NCBI GenBank assembly: GCA_902781705.1
Contig: CACZKE010000006.1
Coordinates: 1 to 64,000, forward strand
Length of the DNA stretch: 64,000 nt
Direction of reading: 5' to 3'
From: an uncultured Bacteroidia bacterium
Lineage (GTDB): Bacteria; Bacteroidota; Bacteroidia; Bacteroidales; UBA932
Position 1 is the stretch's first letter. The number at the start of each line of letters is the position of its first letter. The notes under the pieces are model-generated. The model searched no databases and was not told the DNA's origin. It worked only from the letters and a program-made list of their open reading frames with translations. Position numbers and translations under genes: made by a program. Below, piece by piece: positions 51,502-60,880 of the stretch.

Positions 51502-52449
51502 ATGAAAATCATCGGAACCGGCAGCGCCCTTCCGCGCAAAGAGGTCACCAACGACGACCTCTCCGCCTTCCTCGATACATCCGACGAATGGATCTTTCCC
51601 CGGACGGGGATCCGCTCCCGTCACGTCATTTCCGACGAACGGCTGGAGGACTTGGGCGCCGTCGCCGCGCAGAAAGCACTTTCCGACGCTGGACTGAAGC
51701 CGGAGGACATCGACCTTTTCCTGTGCTCGAACGTTGTCAACGAATACATGACCCCGGGCCTGGGCTGCATCATTTCCTCGAAAGTGGGGCTTACATGCCC
51801 TTCCATCGACATCAACTGCGCCTGTCCCGGCTTTATCTATGCGATGGACATCGCGGACTCCTACTTCCAGGCCGGCAAGGTGGAGAACGTGCTGGTGGTG
51901 TGTGCGGAGGAACCTACCCGGATGACGTCCTGGCAGGACCGTTCCACCTGCGTTCTGTTCGGCGACGGAGCCGGTGCGGCCGTCTTCACCCGGGGCGACG
52001 GACTGAAAGCGGTCAAACTCAATGCCGAGCCGGCGCCGGACAAGATCTGGCAGTACCGGGCGCTGGAGCCCACGCCGTACGTCACCAAGGCGGAAACGAG
52101 CGTCCCGCTCCAGATGAACGGCCGCGACGTGTTCCGCTTCGCCGTCACGACCTCGATCCGCGACATCAACGGGATACTCGCCGCCAGCGGTCTTACCCTG
52201 GAGGATGTGGACTATTTCATGATCCACCAGGCCAACATGCGCATCGTGGAGGGGATCCGGACCCGGTTGGGCGTTCCTGCGGAGAAATTCCCCTGCAACA
52301 TCCAGGACCACGGGAACTCCTCTTCGGCTTCCTGTCCGATCCTGCTGGACGAGTGCAACCGGAAAGGGATGTTCAAAAAGGGCGATAAACTGATCTTCAG
52401 CGCGTTCGGCGCCGGGCTCATGTCCGGGGTCGCTCTCCTTGAGTGGTAA
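51502..52449 (+). CDS. fabH: 3-oxoacyl-ACP synthase III (FabH)
   Basis: Starts fatty-acid synthesis by condensing an acyl-CoA primer with malonyl-ACP. The 315 residues contain the catalytic triad: Cys108 in DINCACPGF, His in FMIHQANMRI and Asn in HGNSSSASCP. The GDGAGAAVF and GTGSALP loops are also typical. It is followed, with an internal promoter, by fabF and fabZ, forming a fatty-acid cluster. Primer preference (acetyl, or branched as common in this phylum) cannot be told. Confidence 0.93.
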   Translation: MKIIGTGSALPRKEVTNDDLSAFLDTSDEWIFPRTGIRSRHVISDERLEDLGAVAAQKALSDAGLKPEDIDLFLCSNVVNEYMTPGLGCIISSKVGLTCPSIDINCACPGFIYAMDIADSYFQAGKVENVLVVCAEEPTRMTSWQDRSTCVLFGDGAGAAVFTRGDGLKAVKLNAEPAPDKIWQYRALEPTPYVTKAETSVPLQMNGRDVFRFAVTTSIRDINGILAASGLTLEDVDYFMIHQANMRIVEGIRTRLGVPAEKFPCNIQDHGNSSSASCPILLDECNRKGMFKKGDKLIFSAFGAGLMSGVALLEW

Positions 52450-52464
52450 TTGGGGAATATTTCG

Positions 52465-52472
52465 TATATTTG
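52465..52472 (+). promoter_or_regulatory. -7 element TATATTTG for fabF
   Basis: Consensus -7 box in the 43-base gap between fabH and fabF, 20 bases before the fabF ATG, so fabF can be expressed apart from fabH. Confidence 0.6.
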
Positions 52473-52492
52473 CAGACTGTTGTACTAATTCT

Positions 52493-53749
52493 ATGGAACC
52501 TAAAAGAGTAGTTATTACCGGTATGGGTGTCATTTCCTCCGTCGGCAACGACGTGGACACCTATTGGAAAAACCTGGTGGACGGGGTGTGCGGAATCGAC
52601 TTCGTGGACGATTTCAAGGACATGCCCGTTACCATTGCCGGCAAAGTGAAAGATTTTGAGCCCGAAAGATACGGGATGGACAAGGCCTTTGTCCGCAAAC
52701 AGGATAAATTCACCCAGTTCGCCATCGCGGCGGCCGTACAGGCCATGGACCAGGCCGGTCTGAAGACCGAAGGGGAAGATGCCAACATCGATCCTTTCCG
52801 CCTGGGCGTCTATGTGGGCTCCGGCATCGGCGGATTCGAGGTCCAGTTCCGCGAAACCGCGAAAATGGTGGAGGATCCCTCCGGCAAGTGGATCTCCCCG
52901 CTGTTCATCCCCACGATGATCTCCAACATCGCCGCCGGCCATGTGGCCATCCGCCATCAGGCCAAGGGCCCGTGCCTGGACATCGTCACGGCTTGCGCCA
53001 CCTCTTCCCACTGCCTCGGCGAGGCCTTCCGGGCCGTCCGTCATGGATATGCCGATGCGATCATCGCCGGCGGTTCCGAGCATGCCTCCATTCCGATCGG
53101 CGTGGCCGGATTCGCCAATGCGAAGGCCCTGTCCCGCGCGACCGATCCCAAGTATGCCTCCCTTCCGTTCAACAAGAACCGTCAGGGTTTCGTGATGGGC
53201 GACGGCGCCGCCATCCTCATCCTCGAATCACTGGATCACGCCCTCGCGCGCGGTGCGACCATCCTCGGCGAAATGGTGGGCTACGGCAATACCTGCGACG
53301 CCTATCATGCCACGGCCCCGCGTCCGGACGGCTCCACCCAGGCCCGCGCCATCACCCTCGCCCTCGAGGAGGCCGGCTTCGACCCGGAGAAGGACAACCT
53401 CTATATCAATGCCCACGGTACCGGCACGCACCTGAACGACGTCGCCGAGACCGTCGCCTACAAGGTGGCCCTCGGGGACTATGCCTACAAGGCCCACATC
53501 AGCTCCATCAAGTCGATGACCGGTCACATGTTCGGCGCCGCCGGCGCCGCCGAGGCCATCGCCACGGTCCTGGCCCTGCGCGACGGCGTCATCCCGCCCA
53601 CCATCAACCTGGACTGTCCGGACCCCGAATGCGACCTGGACTACACCCCGAACGTTGCCGTGAAGAGCGATATCACCATCGGCATTTCCGACTCCCTGGG
53701 CTTCGGCGGCCACGACGCCTGCGTCGCCTTCCGCCGTTACGAAGGTTAA
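52493..53749 (+). CDS. fabF: 3-oxoacyl-ACP synthase II (FabF)
   Basis: Elongating ketosynthase of fatty-acid synthesis, 418 residues. The start is the ATG at 52493 (MEPKRVVITGMGVISSVGN), after the -7 box. Catalytic Cys168 is in DIVTACATSSHCLG; the two histidines are in NAHGTGTHLNDVAE and SMTGHMFGAAGAAEA. The closing GFGGHDACVAFRRY is also conserved. fabZ follows after a 38-base gap filled by a dispersed repeat. Confidence 0.95.
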   Translation: MEPKRVVITGMGVISSVGNDVDTYWKNLVDGVCGIDFVDDFKDMPVTIAGKVKDFEPERYGMDKAFVRKQDKFTQFAIAAAVQAMDQAGLKTEGEDANIDPFRLGVYVGSGIGGFEVQFRETAKMVEDPSGKWISPLFIPTMISNIAAGHVAIRHQAKGPCLDIVTACATSSHCLGEAFRAVRHGYADAIIAGGSEHASIPIGVAGFANAKALSRATDPKYASLPFNKNRQGFVMGDGAAILILESLDHALARGATILGEMVGYGNTCDAYHATAPRPDGSTQARAITLALEEAGFDPEKDNLYINAHGTGTHLNDVAETVAYKVALGDYAYKAHISSIKSMTGHMFGAAGAAEAIATVLALRDGVIPPTINLDCPDPECDLDYTPNVAVKSDITIGISDSLGFGGHDACVAFRRYEG

Positions 53750-53753
53750 CCCC

Positions 53754-53781
53754 TGTCATTCTGAGCGAAGCGAAAGAATCT
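53754..53781. repeat. Dispersed repeat, second type, between fabF and fabZ
   Basis: TGTCATTCTGAGCGAAGCGA.. to AGAATCT, 28 bases, matching 33748-33774 with a one-base insertion and few changes. It fills most of the gap and ends 6 bases before the fabZ ATG. Confidence 0.75.
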
Positions 53782-53787
53782 ATCATC

Positions 53788-54219
53788 ATGGACAGAGAAG
53801 AAATCAAAAAGTATATTCCCCACCGCGAGCCCATGCTCCTGGTGGACGAGACCTCCCTGGATCCGGACGGAACCGGTCACGGGAAATACCGCATCCGCGA
53901 GGACGAATTCTTCTGCCGGGGCCATTTCCCCGGAAACCCGATCGTTCCGGGCGTGATCCTCTGCGAGATCATGGCCCAGAGCTGTACGCGGCTGATGCTG
54001 GACGCCCTGGACGGCAACATCGCCGTGTACCGGGGCATCGACCAGGTGAAGTTCAAGAACTCGGTCCGTCCCGGCGACCTCTGCGAGATCACCTGCCGGA
54101 TCGACGACCGCAAGGCCGGCGTTTTCAACTGCTCGGCCAAACTGGAGGTGGGCGGCAAACTCTGCTGCCGCGGCAAGCTTACTTTCGCGGTGATTCCGGA
54201 TCCGATGAAGCACGCTTAA
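53788..54219 (+). CDS. fabZ: 3-hydroxyacyl-ACP dehydratase (FabZ/FabA-like hotdog)
   Basis: Dehydrates 3-hydroxyacyl-ACP to trans-2-enoyl-ACP. The 143 residues contain the hotdog-fold signature with catalytic His46 in CRGHFPGNPIVPG and Glu60 in ILCEIMAQ. The start is the ATG at 53788 (MDREEIKKYIPHREPMLLVD), a typical FabZ N-terminus. It completes the fabH-fabF-fabZ cluster. Confidence 0.92.
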   Translation: MDREEIKKYIPHREPMLLVDETSLDPDGTGHGKYRIREDEFFCRGHFPGNPIVPGVILCEIMAQSCTRLMLDALDGNIAVYRGIDQVKFKNSVRPGDLCEITCRIDDRKAGVFNCSAKLEVGGKLCCRGKLTFAVIPDPMKHA

Positions 54220-54227
54220 GTGCCGAC

Positions 54228-54677
54228 CTATTTCTTCTTCTTCCGGTCGCGCTTGCGGGACTCCCGCACGCGGTAGGCGCTCTCGACCATGAGCTGGTCC
54301 TGGAAACAGCCGCGGGCCGCTAAGAAATTGCAAATGGCGACGATGAGCGGGAAGATGATGGTCCATTTGAAGGTGACCACGTCCTTGGGCATCGTGAAAT
54401 AGTAGTAGGCCAGCCAGCCGGTCATGCCCAGGGCGACCAGCCCGGACAGGGTGGCGAGGCGCATCTGGAGGATGCGGACCTTGAAGGTCACGAGGGCGAG
54501 GACCGTCATCGCGAAGAGGACGCCCAGGAGGATGCCGAAATAGGGCTTCCGGAACTGCCAGTACGTGACATACTGCATCCCGTCCGCATCAAGGACGGTA
54601 TACAGGTCGCTGAAGCAAAGAATGAAAAGGAGGACGGTGGAAACCGCCAGATATAGGGTTTGGATTCGCTGCCACAT
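54228..54677 (-). CDS. DUF4293 family membrane protein
   Basis: A 149-residue protein with four membrane helices (from MWQRIQTLYLAVSTVLLFILCF to TIIFPLIVAICNFLAARG) and a very basic tail (RVRESRKRDRKKKK). It belongs to DUF4293, restricted to Bacteroidota, function unknown. It is convergent with fabZ (8 bases between stops) and has its own -7 element at 54695-54702. Confidence 0.85.
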   Translation of the reverse strand: MWQRIQTLYLAVSTVLLFILCFSDLYTVLDADGMQYVTYWQFRKPYFGILLGVLFAMTVLALVTFKVRILQMRLATLSGLVALGMTGWLAYYYFTMPKDVVTFKWTIIFPLIVAICNFLAARGCFQDQLMVESAYRVRESRKRDRKKKK

Positions 54678-54694
54678 GGTTTCGTTTGTTTTTG

Positions 54695-54702
54695 CAAAGA
54701 TA
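54695..54702 (-). promoter_or_regulatory. -7 element TATCTTTG for the DUF4293 gene
   Basis: Minus-strand consensus -7 box 17 bases before the ATG at 54677; divergent from the -7 box at 54724. Confidence 0.6.
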
Positions 54703-54723
54703 GGAATTGTCGGGGGAAAAAAC

Positions 54724-54731
54724 TATATTTG
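54724..54731 (+). promoter_or_regulatory. -7 element TATATTTG for the nucleoside phosphorylase
   Basis: Consensus -7 box 25 bases before the ATG at 54757; -33 is not convincing. Confidence 0.6.
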
Positions 54732-54756
54732 TGCTTTACCGCATAATTGAATCATC

Positions 54757-55641
54757 ATGAGCATTCCTGCATCTGAACTTATCATCAACTCGGACGGTTC
54801 CGCATTCCATATCCACATCAAGCCGGAAGAACTGGCTGATAATGTAATACTTGTCGGCGACCCGGGCCGCGTGGACATGATCGCGGACCTGCTGGACGAA
54901 CTGGAGTTCCGCCACGCCTCCCGTGAATTCGTATCCGTGACGGGCAAACGCAACGGCAAGCGTATCACCGTATTGTCCCACGGCATCGGCCCCGACAACA
55001 TCGATATCGTCATGACCGAACTGGACGCCCTGGCCAACATCGATTTCACCACTCGGGAGGTCAAGCCCGTGCACCGGGCCCTGAACATCCTCCGCATCGG
55101 CACCTCGGGCGCCCTGCATGCGGACATCCCGCTGGGATCCTTCATCCTCTCGCACATTTCCGTGGGCTTCGACGGTGTCATGAACTGGTACGCCAACCGT
55201 GACAAGGTCACGATCCCTGCGGTGGAGGAGGCCTTCAAGGCCCATATGAACTGGGAAAAGACGCTTCCGTCCCCGTATTTCGTGAAGGCGTCGGACAAGA
55301 TCGTCAACCTGATGCGCGACGTCACCCTTCAGGGCGTAACGATTTCAGCACCCGGCTTTTACGGGCCGCAGGGCCGCGTAGTCCGCGTCCCGCTGGCCAT
55401 GCCTGACATGCTGGAAAGGATCGAATCGTTCCGCTTCGAGGAAGGCGGCGTCCCTTACCGGATCACCAATTTCGAAATGGAGAGTGCCCCGCTCGCCGGC
55501 CTCGCCGCGCATCTGGGCCACCATGCCTGCACGGTGTGCTGCGCCATTGCGAACCGCTATCTGCAGAGTTCCAACCCGGACTACAAGCCGTTCATCCGCC
55601 GGTTGGCGGAAGTGGCCGTGGACCGGATCTCCACATTGTAA
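54757..55641 (+). CDS. Nucleoside phosphorylase (uridine phosphorylase-like)
   Basis: Phosphorolyses a nucleoside to base and ribose 1-phosphate in salvage. The 294 residues follow the NP-I family: VILVGDPGRVDMIADLLDE near residues 30-48 (phosphate site), TVLSHGIGPDNIDIVMTEL, ILRIGTSGALHADIPLGSF and the nucleoside-binding FEMESAPLAGLAAHLGHHACTVC. Similarity in layout to uridine phosphorylase is clear, but the base specificity was not resolved. Confidence 0.88.
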   Translation: MSIPASELIINSDGSAFHIHIKPEELADNVILVGDPGRVDMIADLLDELEFRHASREFVSVTGKRNGKRITVLSHGIGPDNIDIVMTELDALANIDFTTREVKPVHRALNILRIGTSGALHADIPLGSFILSHISVGFDGVMNWYANRDKVTIPAVEEAFKAHMNWEKTLPSPYFVKASDKIVNLMRDVTLQGVTISAPGFYGPQGRVVRVPLAMPDMLERIESFRFEEGGVPYRITNFEMESAPLAGLAAHLGHHACTVCCAIANRYLQSSNPDYKPFIRRLAEVAVDRISTL

Positions 55642-55685
55642 ATTTCCGAAAAAAATCTTACTTGTGCTGTAGTTTGGTACAATAA

Positions 55686-55722
55686 GGCCGTACCTTTGCA
55701 TCAGAAAACAAAAGGTACGGCC
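55686..55722 (+). promoter_or_regulatory. Perfect 12-bp dyad covering a -7 element and ending at an ATG
   Basis: GGCCGTACCTTT (55686-55697) and AAAGGTACGGCC (55711-55722) form an exact inverted repeat with a 13-base spacer. The left arm contains the -7 match TACCTTTG (55691-55698); the right arm contains AAAGG, a possible ribosome-binding stretch, and ends directly before the ATG at 55723. It can act as a DNA operator for a dimeric regulator or, in a longer transcript, as a hairpin that hides the start. Confidence 0.65.
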
Positions 55723-55854
55723 ATGAAAAACACAGATTACAGCAGCAACGTCAGCAACCTCGGTTCCTTCCTTTCCTCCGACACCTCCTTCCAGGCCCTG
55801 AAGGACCTCATCGACGAATTCGGCCTCGAAGTGGAAGCGGTCACTTCGCTTTGA
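55723..55854 (+). CDS. Predicted 43-residue protein of unknown function
   Basis: An ATG-started frame of 43 codons ending in TGA, in the 200-base gap between the phosphorylase and clpC. The product has a Ser/Asn-rich, polar N-terminal half (MKNTDYSSNVSNLGSF) and an acidic amphipathic C-terminal half (FQALKDLIDEFGLEVEAV). No signal peptide, membrane segment or cysteine. Codon use is GC-rich at third positions like the neighbouring genes, which supports coding. It has its own promoter-like box and dyad. The final 14 bases overlap the convergent clpC 3' end. I do not recognise the family; it could be a small regulator, a precursor peptide or a ClpC-related adaptor, all unproven. Confidence 0.5.
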   Translation: MKNTDYSSNVSNLGSFLSSDTSFQALKDLIDEFGLEVEAVTSL

Positions 55855-58177
55855 GCGAAACCGTGACGGATTCCTTGTCCGCAGCGAGTCCCACCTTCAG
55901 TTCCCGGACTTCCTCCGTCCCTTTCTGGCGGGAAGTCAGGACGCGGTCGGAGATGATGAACTCGGACACCGGATCCTCGATGTAGCGCGTAATGGCCCGC
56001 TTGAGCGGACGGGCCCCGTAGGCGGGGTCGTAGCCCGCTTCGGCCACGAAACGCTTTGCGGACGGGGTGACCGTGATCCGGTAGCCCGCCTCCAGCGCCC
56101 GCGCCTTCAGGTCCTTCAGCTCGATGTCGATGATGTGCTCGATGTCCTCCCGGGTCAGGGAGTTGAAGTACACCTGCTCATCCACCCGGTTGATGAATTC
56201 CGGAGGGAAAGCCTTCTTGACCGCCTTGGCGACCACGTTCTTCCGGTCGTCCTCCAGTTTCCTGCCGGCGGTTGCAAACCCGATCCCGTTGCCGTATTCC
56301 TCCACTTCGCGGCTGCCCACGTTGGAGGTCATGATGACGATGGTGTTCTTGAAATCCACCGTCCGTCCGTTGCTGTCGGTCAGGCGCCCCTCGTCCATCA
56401 CCTGCAGGAGCAGGTTGAAGATGTCGGGATGGGCTTTCTCGATCTCGTCCAGCAGGACCACGCAGTAGGGCTTGCGGCGCACCCGTTCGGACAACTGCCC
56501 GCCCTCTTCGTACCCCACATATCCCGGAGGCGCACCGATCAGGCGAGAGACGGAGAATTTCTCCATGTACTCGCTCATGTCGATCCGGACCATATTCTCC
56601 TCGGAATCAAAGAGATACTCCGCTAGCGAACGCGCTAGCTGCGTCTTTCCCACGCCTGTGGGACCGAAGAACAGGAAGGTGCCGATGGGCCGGTGCGGAT
56701 CCTTCAGGCCGGCGCGACCGCGCTGGATGGCCCGCACGACGGTGTCGATGGCGCTGTCCTGGCCGATGATGCGTGCCTTGAGCCGCTGGCTCATCTTGAG
56801 GATGCGGTTCCCTTCGGATTCGGCCACGCGGCCGGCCGGGATGCCGGTCATCTTGGACACGACCGAGGCGATGTCCTCCGCGGTGACGACGGAAGGGCTG
56901 CCCTTCTTCCGGGCCAGGTTCAGCCGCACCATGGACCCGGCCTCGTCCAGGGCGTCGATGGCCTTGTCGGGCAGGGACTTGTCGGTGATGTAGCGGTCGG
57001 TGAGGCGTACGGCGGCTTCCAGGGCGTCGTCCGTATAGGTGATGTGGTGGAACTCCTCGTAATGGGACTTCAGGTGCCGGAGGATCTCCAGGGTCTCGTC
57101 CGGGTCGGTAGGCTCCACGACGATCTTCTGGAACCGGCGGTCCAGGGCGCCGTCCTTCTCCACGATCTTCGTGAACTCGTCCATCGTGGTCGCGCCCACG
57201 CACTGGAGTTCGCCGCGGGCGAGGGCCGGCTTGAGCATGTTGGCCGCGTCCAGGCTGCCGGAGGCGCCGCCGGCGCCCACGATCGTGTGGAACTCGTCGA
57301 TGAACAGGATGAGGTCCGGATCCGTCTGGGCCTCCTTGATGATGGCTTTCAGGCGTTTCTCGAAATCACCCCTGTACTTGGTGCCGGCCACCACCGAGGC
57401 GATGTCCAGCGAGATGATCCGCTTCTTGGCGAGGACGGGGGAGATGTCCCCGGAGGCGATCCGCAGGGCGATCCCTTCCACGATGGCGGACTTGCCCACG
57501 CCCGGCTCTCCGATGAGCATCGGGTTGTTCTTCTTGCGGCGTCCGAGGATTTCGATGACGCGGGCGATCTCGGTGTCACGTCCGACGACCGGGTCCAGTT
57601 TCCCTTCCCGGGCGGCCTTGGTGAGGTCGTAGCCGAACTCTTCCATGTCCACGCCGCCCTTCTTGCCGGTGCCGGCCTCCTCATCTTCGCTGTCGGCGTC
57701 GGCCTGGGCGGGCTGCTGGTCCTGTCCGGGCACCCGGAGCATCCCTTCGCTCTCCATGTAGGCGAGCATCTTGCCGTAATCCACGCCGCGGGCGCGGAGG
57801 TAGGCCTGTCCGTAACTGTCCGTCGTTCGGCACAGGGCGAGCAGCAGGTGGTGCGGGGCCGCCTCCTGGCTCTTGAGCCGGGTTGCCTCCATCACGGTGA
57901 TGCTCAGGACGTTCTGCGCCTGGCGGGAGAAATTGATATGGTCGATCTCGGAGTAGGGGATCGTCTCGTTCGTAAAGATCCTTCCGTCGATGAAGGACTT
58001 CAGTTCCGCGGGCTCGACGCCGAGTCCCCGGAGCGTCTCGAAAGCGCTGTTCTCCTCATGACGGATGATCCCGAGGAACAGGTGGTCCGGGCCGATGCCG
58101 TAACTTCCGGTCCGCATCGCTTCCTCGCGGGCATATTTGATGATGCCGTTCAGCTGGTCTGATATCTGTATCTGCAT
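55841..58177 (-). CDS. clpC: AAA+ chaperone-protease ATPase ClpC
   Basis: Unfoldase that feeds substrates to ClpP. It has 778 residues from the ATG at 58177 (MQIQISDQLNGIIKYARE). The N-domain holds two Clp repeats (about 3-145). AAA module 1 has GEPGVGKSAIVEG and ILFIDEFHTIVGAGGA; module 2 has FFGPTGVGKTQLARSL and CVVLLDEIEKAHPD, then the D2-small domain (YGARPLKRAITRYIEDPVS). No long M-domain coiled coil is obvious between the modules, so it is ClpC/ClpA-like and not ClpB. An IGF/VGF-type ClpP loop was not confirmed by eye. clpP is not in the window. Confidence 0.9.
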   Translation of the reverse strand: MQIQISDQLNGIIKYAREEAMRTGSYGIGPDHLFLGIIRHEENSAFETLRGLGVEPAELKSFIDGRIFTNETIPYSEIDHINFSRQAQNVLSITVMEATRLKSQEAAPHHLLLALCRTTDSYGQAYLRARGVDYGKMLAYMESEGMLRVPGQDQQPAQADADSEDEEAGTGKKGGVDMEEFGYDLTKAAREGKLDPVVGRDTEIARVIEILGRRKKNNPMLIGEPGVGKSAIVEGIALRIASGDISPVLAKKRIISLDIASVVAGTKYRGDFEKRLKAIIKEAQTDPDLILFIDEFHTIVGAGGASGSLDAANMLKPALARGELQCVGATTMDEFTKIVEKDGALDRRFQKIVVEPTDPDETLEILRHLKSHYEEFHHITYTDDALEAAVRLTDRYITDKSLPDKAIDALDEAGSMVRLNLARKKGSPSVVTAEDIASVVSKMTGIPAGRVAESEGNRILKMSQRLKARIIGQDSAIDTVVRAIQRGRAGLKDPHRPIGTFLFFGPTGVGKTQLARSLAEYLFDSEENMVRIDMSEYMEKFSVSRLIGAPPGYVGYEEGGQLSERVRRKPYCVVLLDEIEKAHPDIFNLLLQVMDEGRLTDSNGRTVDFKNTIVIMTSNVGSREVEEYGNGIGFATAGRKLEDDRKNVVAKAVKKAFPPEFINRVDEQVYFNSLTREDIEHIIDIELKDLKARALEAGYRITVTPSAKRFVAEAGYDPAYGARPLKRAITRYIEDPVSEFIISDRVLTSRQKGTEEVRELKVGLAADKESVTVSLKAK

Positions 58178-58186
58178 AATTCGGGG

Positions 58187-58217
58187 TAAATATAGGCATT
58201 TTCGCACTAATCAACAA
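58187..58217 (-). promoter_or_regulatory. clpC promoter (TTG-N20-TATATTTA)
   Basis: On the minus strand TTG (58217-58215) precedes TATATTTA (58194-58187) by 20 bases, one mismatch in the -7 box, 9 bases before the ATG at 58177. Confidence 0.55.
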
Positions 58218-58253
58218 TCGTGCGCGGAACCTGCTCCGGACAATTTGTCAGTC

Positions 58254-58284
58254 TTTGAAAAGTCAGGAATATTGACTATATTTG
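58254..58284 (+). promoter_or_regulatory. gyrA promoter, full consensus TTTG-N19-TATATTTG
   Basis: TTTG at 58254-58257 and TATATTTG at 58277-58284, exactly 19 bases apart; the ATG at 58310 is 25 bases further. This is the best Bacteroidota-type promoter in the window. Confidence 0.88.
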
Positions 58285-58309
58285 CAAGTTAATAGTTACT
58301 ACGGAAAAA

Positions 58310-60865
58310 ATGGATAACAACGAAGAGAAGAATCAGCTGGAAGAGCCCCTCTCCACGGGACTGATCCAGCCTGTGGAGATCGATCACGAAATGCGTACGG
58401 CGTACATCGACTATTCGATGTCCGTCATCGTTTCCCGTGCCCTTCCCGATGCCCGGGACGGCCTCAAGCCGGTTCAGCGCCGCGTCCTGTACGGCATGAA
58501 CGAAATGGGCGTCAAATATAACGGACAGACCAAGAAATCCGCCCGTATCGTGGGTGACGTGATGGGTAAGTACCACCCGCACGGCGACTCCAGCGTGTAT
58601 GACGCGATGGTCCGTCTGGGCCAATGGTGGAACCAGCGCTACCCGCTGGTGTGGGGCCAGGGCAACTTCGGCTCCATGGACGGCGACTCCCCGGCCGCCA
58701 TGCGTTACACCGAGGCCAAGCTCGAGAAGATGTCCGAGGACGTCCTGGCCGACATGGAGAAGGACACCGTGGACATGACCTCCAACTTTGACGACACCCT
58801 CCAGGAACCGACGGTGGTCCCGACCAAGGCCCCGCTGCTCCTGCTGAACGGTGCTTCCGGCATCGCCGTGGGCATGGCCACGAACATGGCCCCGCACAAC
58901 CTGGGCGAGTGCTGCGACGCGATCTGCGCCTACATCGACAATCCCGAGATCACCACGGACGAGCTGATGCAGTACATCAAGGGTCCGGACTTCCCGACCG
59001 GCGGCATCGTCATGGGCCGCAGCGGCATCAAGGAGGCCTACGAGACCGGCCGCGGCCGCGTCGTGGTGCGTTCCAAGACGGAAATCGAGGTGGACGACCG
59101 CGGTCACGAGACCATCGTCGTCACCGAGATCCCTTATATGGTGAACAAGCGCGAGATGATCGAGAAGATCGCGCAGATGGCCGAGGAAAAGAAGATCGAA
59201 GGCATCTCCTATATCAATGACGAAAGTTCCCGCGAGGGCATCCGCGTCATCATCCGCCTCAAGCAGGGGGTGAATTCCGGCGTGGTCCTGAACACCCTGT
59301 TCAAGTATACCCCGCTCCAGAGCAGTTTCTCGTTCAACAACGTAGCCCTCGTGAAGGGCCGTCCGCGCACCCTGTCCCTGAAGGAAATCCTCCAGAACTT
59401 CGTGGATTTCCGCCACGAGGTCGTCGTGCGCCGCACCCGTTTCGAACTGGATAAGGCGCAGAAACGCGCCCACATCCTGGAAGGCCTCCTCAAGGCGATG
59501 GACATCATCGACGAGATCGTGCATGTCATCCGCTACGAGGCCAAGAGCCGCGACGACGCGAAGGTCATCCTGATGGAACGCTACGAGTTCACCGAGCCGC
59601 AGGCCGCCGCCATCGTCGCCCTCACCCTCGGCCAGCTCGCCGGCTTGGAACGGGAGCGCCTGCGCAACGAATACGAGGAACTGGAGAAGTTCATCGCCCA
59701 CTGCGAGGCCGTCCTCGCGAGCGTCGAACTCCAACTGGGCATCGTCAAGGACGAGACCCGCGAACTCAAGGAGAAGTACGGCGACCCGCGCCGCACCGAG
59801 ATCACCCTCTCCGAGGACGAGTTCAACCCCGAGGACTTCTATGCCGACGAGGACCAGGTCATCACGATCTCCCACCTCGGCTACATCAAGCGCACCGCCC
59901 TCACCGAGTTCCGTACCCAGAACCGCGGCGGCGTGGGCATGAAGGCCAGCGCCACCCGCGACGCGGACTTCATCGAGCACATCTACATCGCCAACAACCA
60001 CTCCACGCTCCTGCTCTTCACCCAGAAGGGCCGCTGCTACTGGCTCAAGGTCTATGAGATTCCGGAAGGCAACCGCACCTCCAAGGGCCGCGCCATCCAG
60101 AACATCATCATGATCGAGCCGGACGACAAGGTCAAGGCCTATGTCAACGTGAAGACCCTCAAGGATGAGGAGTTCATCAACAACAACTACATCATGATGG
60201 TCACCCGCCAGGGCATCGTCAAGAAGACGTCCCTGGAGGCCTACTCCCGTCCGCGGACCAATGGTGTGAACGCCATCAACGTCCGCGAGGACGACGAACT
60301 CCTCGAAGCCATCCTCACCAACGGCCGCTGCAACATCATGATCGCGGCCCACGGCGGACGCTGCGTCCGCTTCGACGAGACGGAGGCCCGGCCGCTCGGC
60401 AGAACCTCCACCGGCGTGCGTGGCATCAATCTTGATGAAGGGGATTATGTGATCGGTGTCCTTTGCCAGGATCCGGAGGCCGAAGGCGCGGCGGGCCGTC
60501 AGGTCCTCGTGGTTTCCGAGAACGGATACGGCAAGCGCTCCGACCCGATGGAGTACCGTCAGACCGCCCGTGGCGCGAAGGGTGTCCGCACCCTCAACAT
60601 CACGGAAAAGACCGGAGCCCTGGTGGCCATCAAGAACGTCTGTGACGATGACGACCTGATGATCATCAACCGGTCGGGAATGACGATCCGGATGCCGGTC
60701 TCCACCATCCGCGTGGCGGGACGCGCCACCCAGGGGGTGAAACTGGTGAGCATCCGCGAAGGGGATTCCATCGCCGCCGTGTCGGTCGTGGCCCATTCCG
60801 ACGAGGAAGAGTCCCAGCCGGCTGAGAACCAGGAAGTGAAAACTGAGAATGAGAATAACAACTAA
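58310..60865 (+). CDS. gyrA: DNA gyrase subunit A
   Basis: Breakage-reunion subunit of gyrase, introducing negative supercoils with GyrB. The 851 residues contain the active-site Tyr133 in [10 protein letters not shown] and the quinolone-determining region [16 protein letters not shown] with Ser94 and Asp98 at the positions of E. coli Ser83 and Asp87, both unmutated. The C-terminal half has the beta-pinwheel repeats; the GyrA-box-like segment is [10 protein letters not shown] (about 540), which together with the length supports GyrA over ParC. The acidic C-tail ends in ENENNN. A TPR gene follows 15 bases later. Confidence 0.95.
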   Translation: MDNNEEKNQLEEPLSTGLIQPVEIDHEMRTAYIDYSMSVIVSRALPDARDGLKPVQRRVLYGMNEMGVKYNGQTKKSARIVGDVMGKYHPHGDSSVYDAMVRLGQWWNQRYPLVWGQGNFGSMDGDSPAAMRYTEAKLEKMSEDVLADMEKDTVDMTSNFDDTLQEPTVVPTKAPLLLLNGASGIAVGMATNMAPHNLGECCDAICAYIDNPEITTDELMQYIKGPDFPTGGIVMGRSGIKEAYETGRGRVVVRSKTEIEVDDRGHETIVVTEIPYMVNKREMIEKIAQMAEEKKIEGISYINDESSREGIRVIIRLKQGVNSGVVLNTLFKYTPLQSSFSFNNVALVKGRPRTLSLKEILQNFVDFRHEVVVRRTRFELDKAQKRAHILEGLLKAMDIIDEIVHVIRYEAKSRDDAKVILMERYEFTEPQAAAIVALTLGQLAGLERERLRNEYEELEKFIAHCEAVLASVELQLGIVKDETRELKEKYGDPRRTEITLSEDEFNPEDFYADEDQVITISHLGYIKRTALTEFRTQNRGGVGMKASATRDADFIEHIYIANNHSTLLLFTQKGRCYWLKVYEIPEGNRTSKGRAIQNIIMIEPDDKVKAYVNVKTLKDEEFINNNYIMMVTRQGIVKKTSLEAYSRPRTNGVNAINVREDDELLEAILTNGRCNIMIAAHGGRCVRFDETEARPLGRTSTGVRGINLDEGDYVIGVLCQDPEAEGAAGRQVLVVSENGYGKRSDPMEYRQTARGAKGVRTLNITEKTGALVAIKNVCDDDDLMIINRSGMTIRMPVSTIRVAGRATQGVKLVSIREGDSIAAVSVVAHSDEEESQPAENQEVKTENENNN

Positions 60866-60880
60866 CTAATTTTCGATAAA

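Noticed and set aside
52888-53787. Long upstream extension of fabZ within fabF
   Set aside because: Out-of-frame reading of fabF; a standard FabZ N-terminus begins at 53788.
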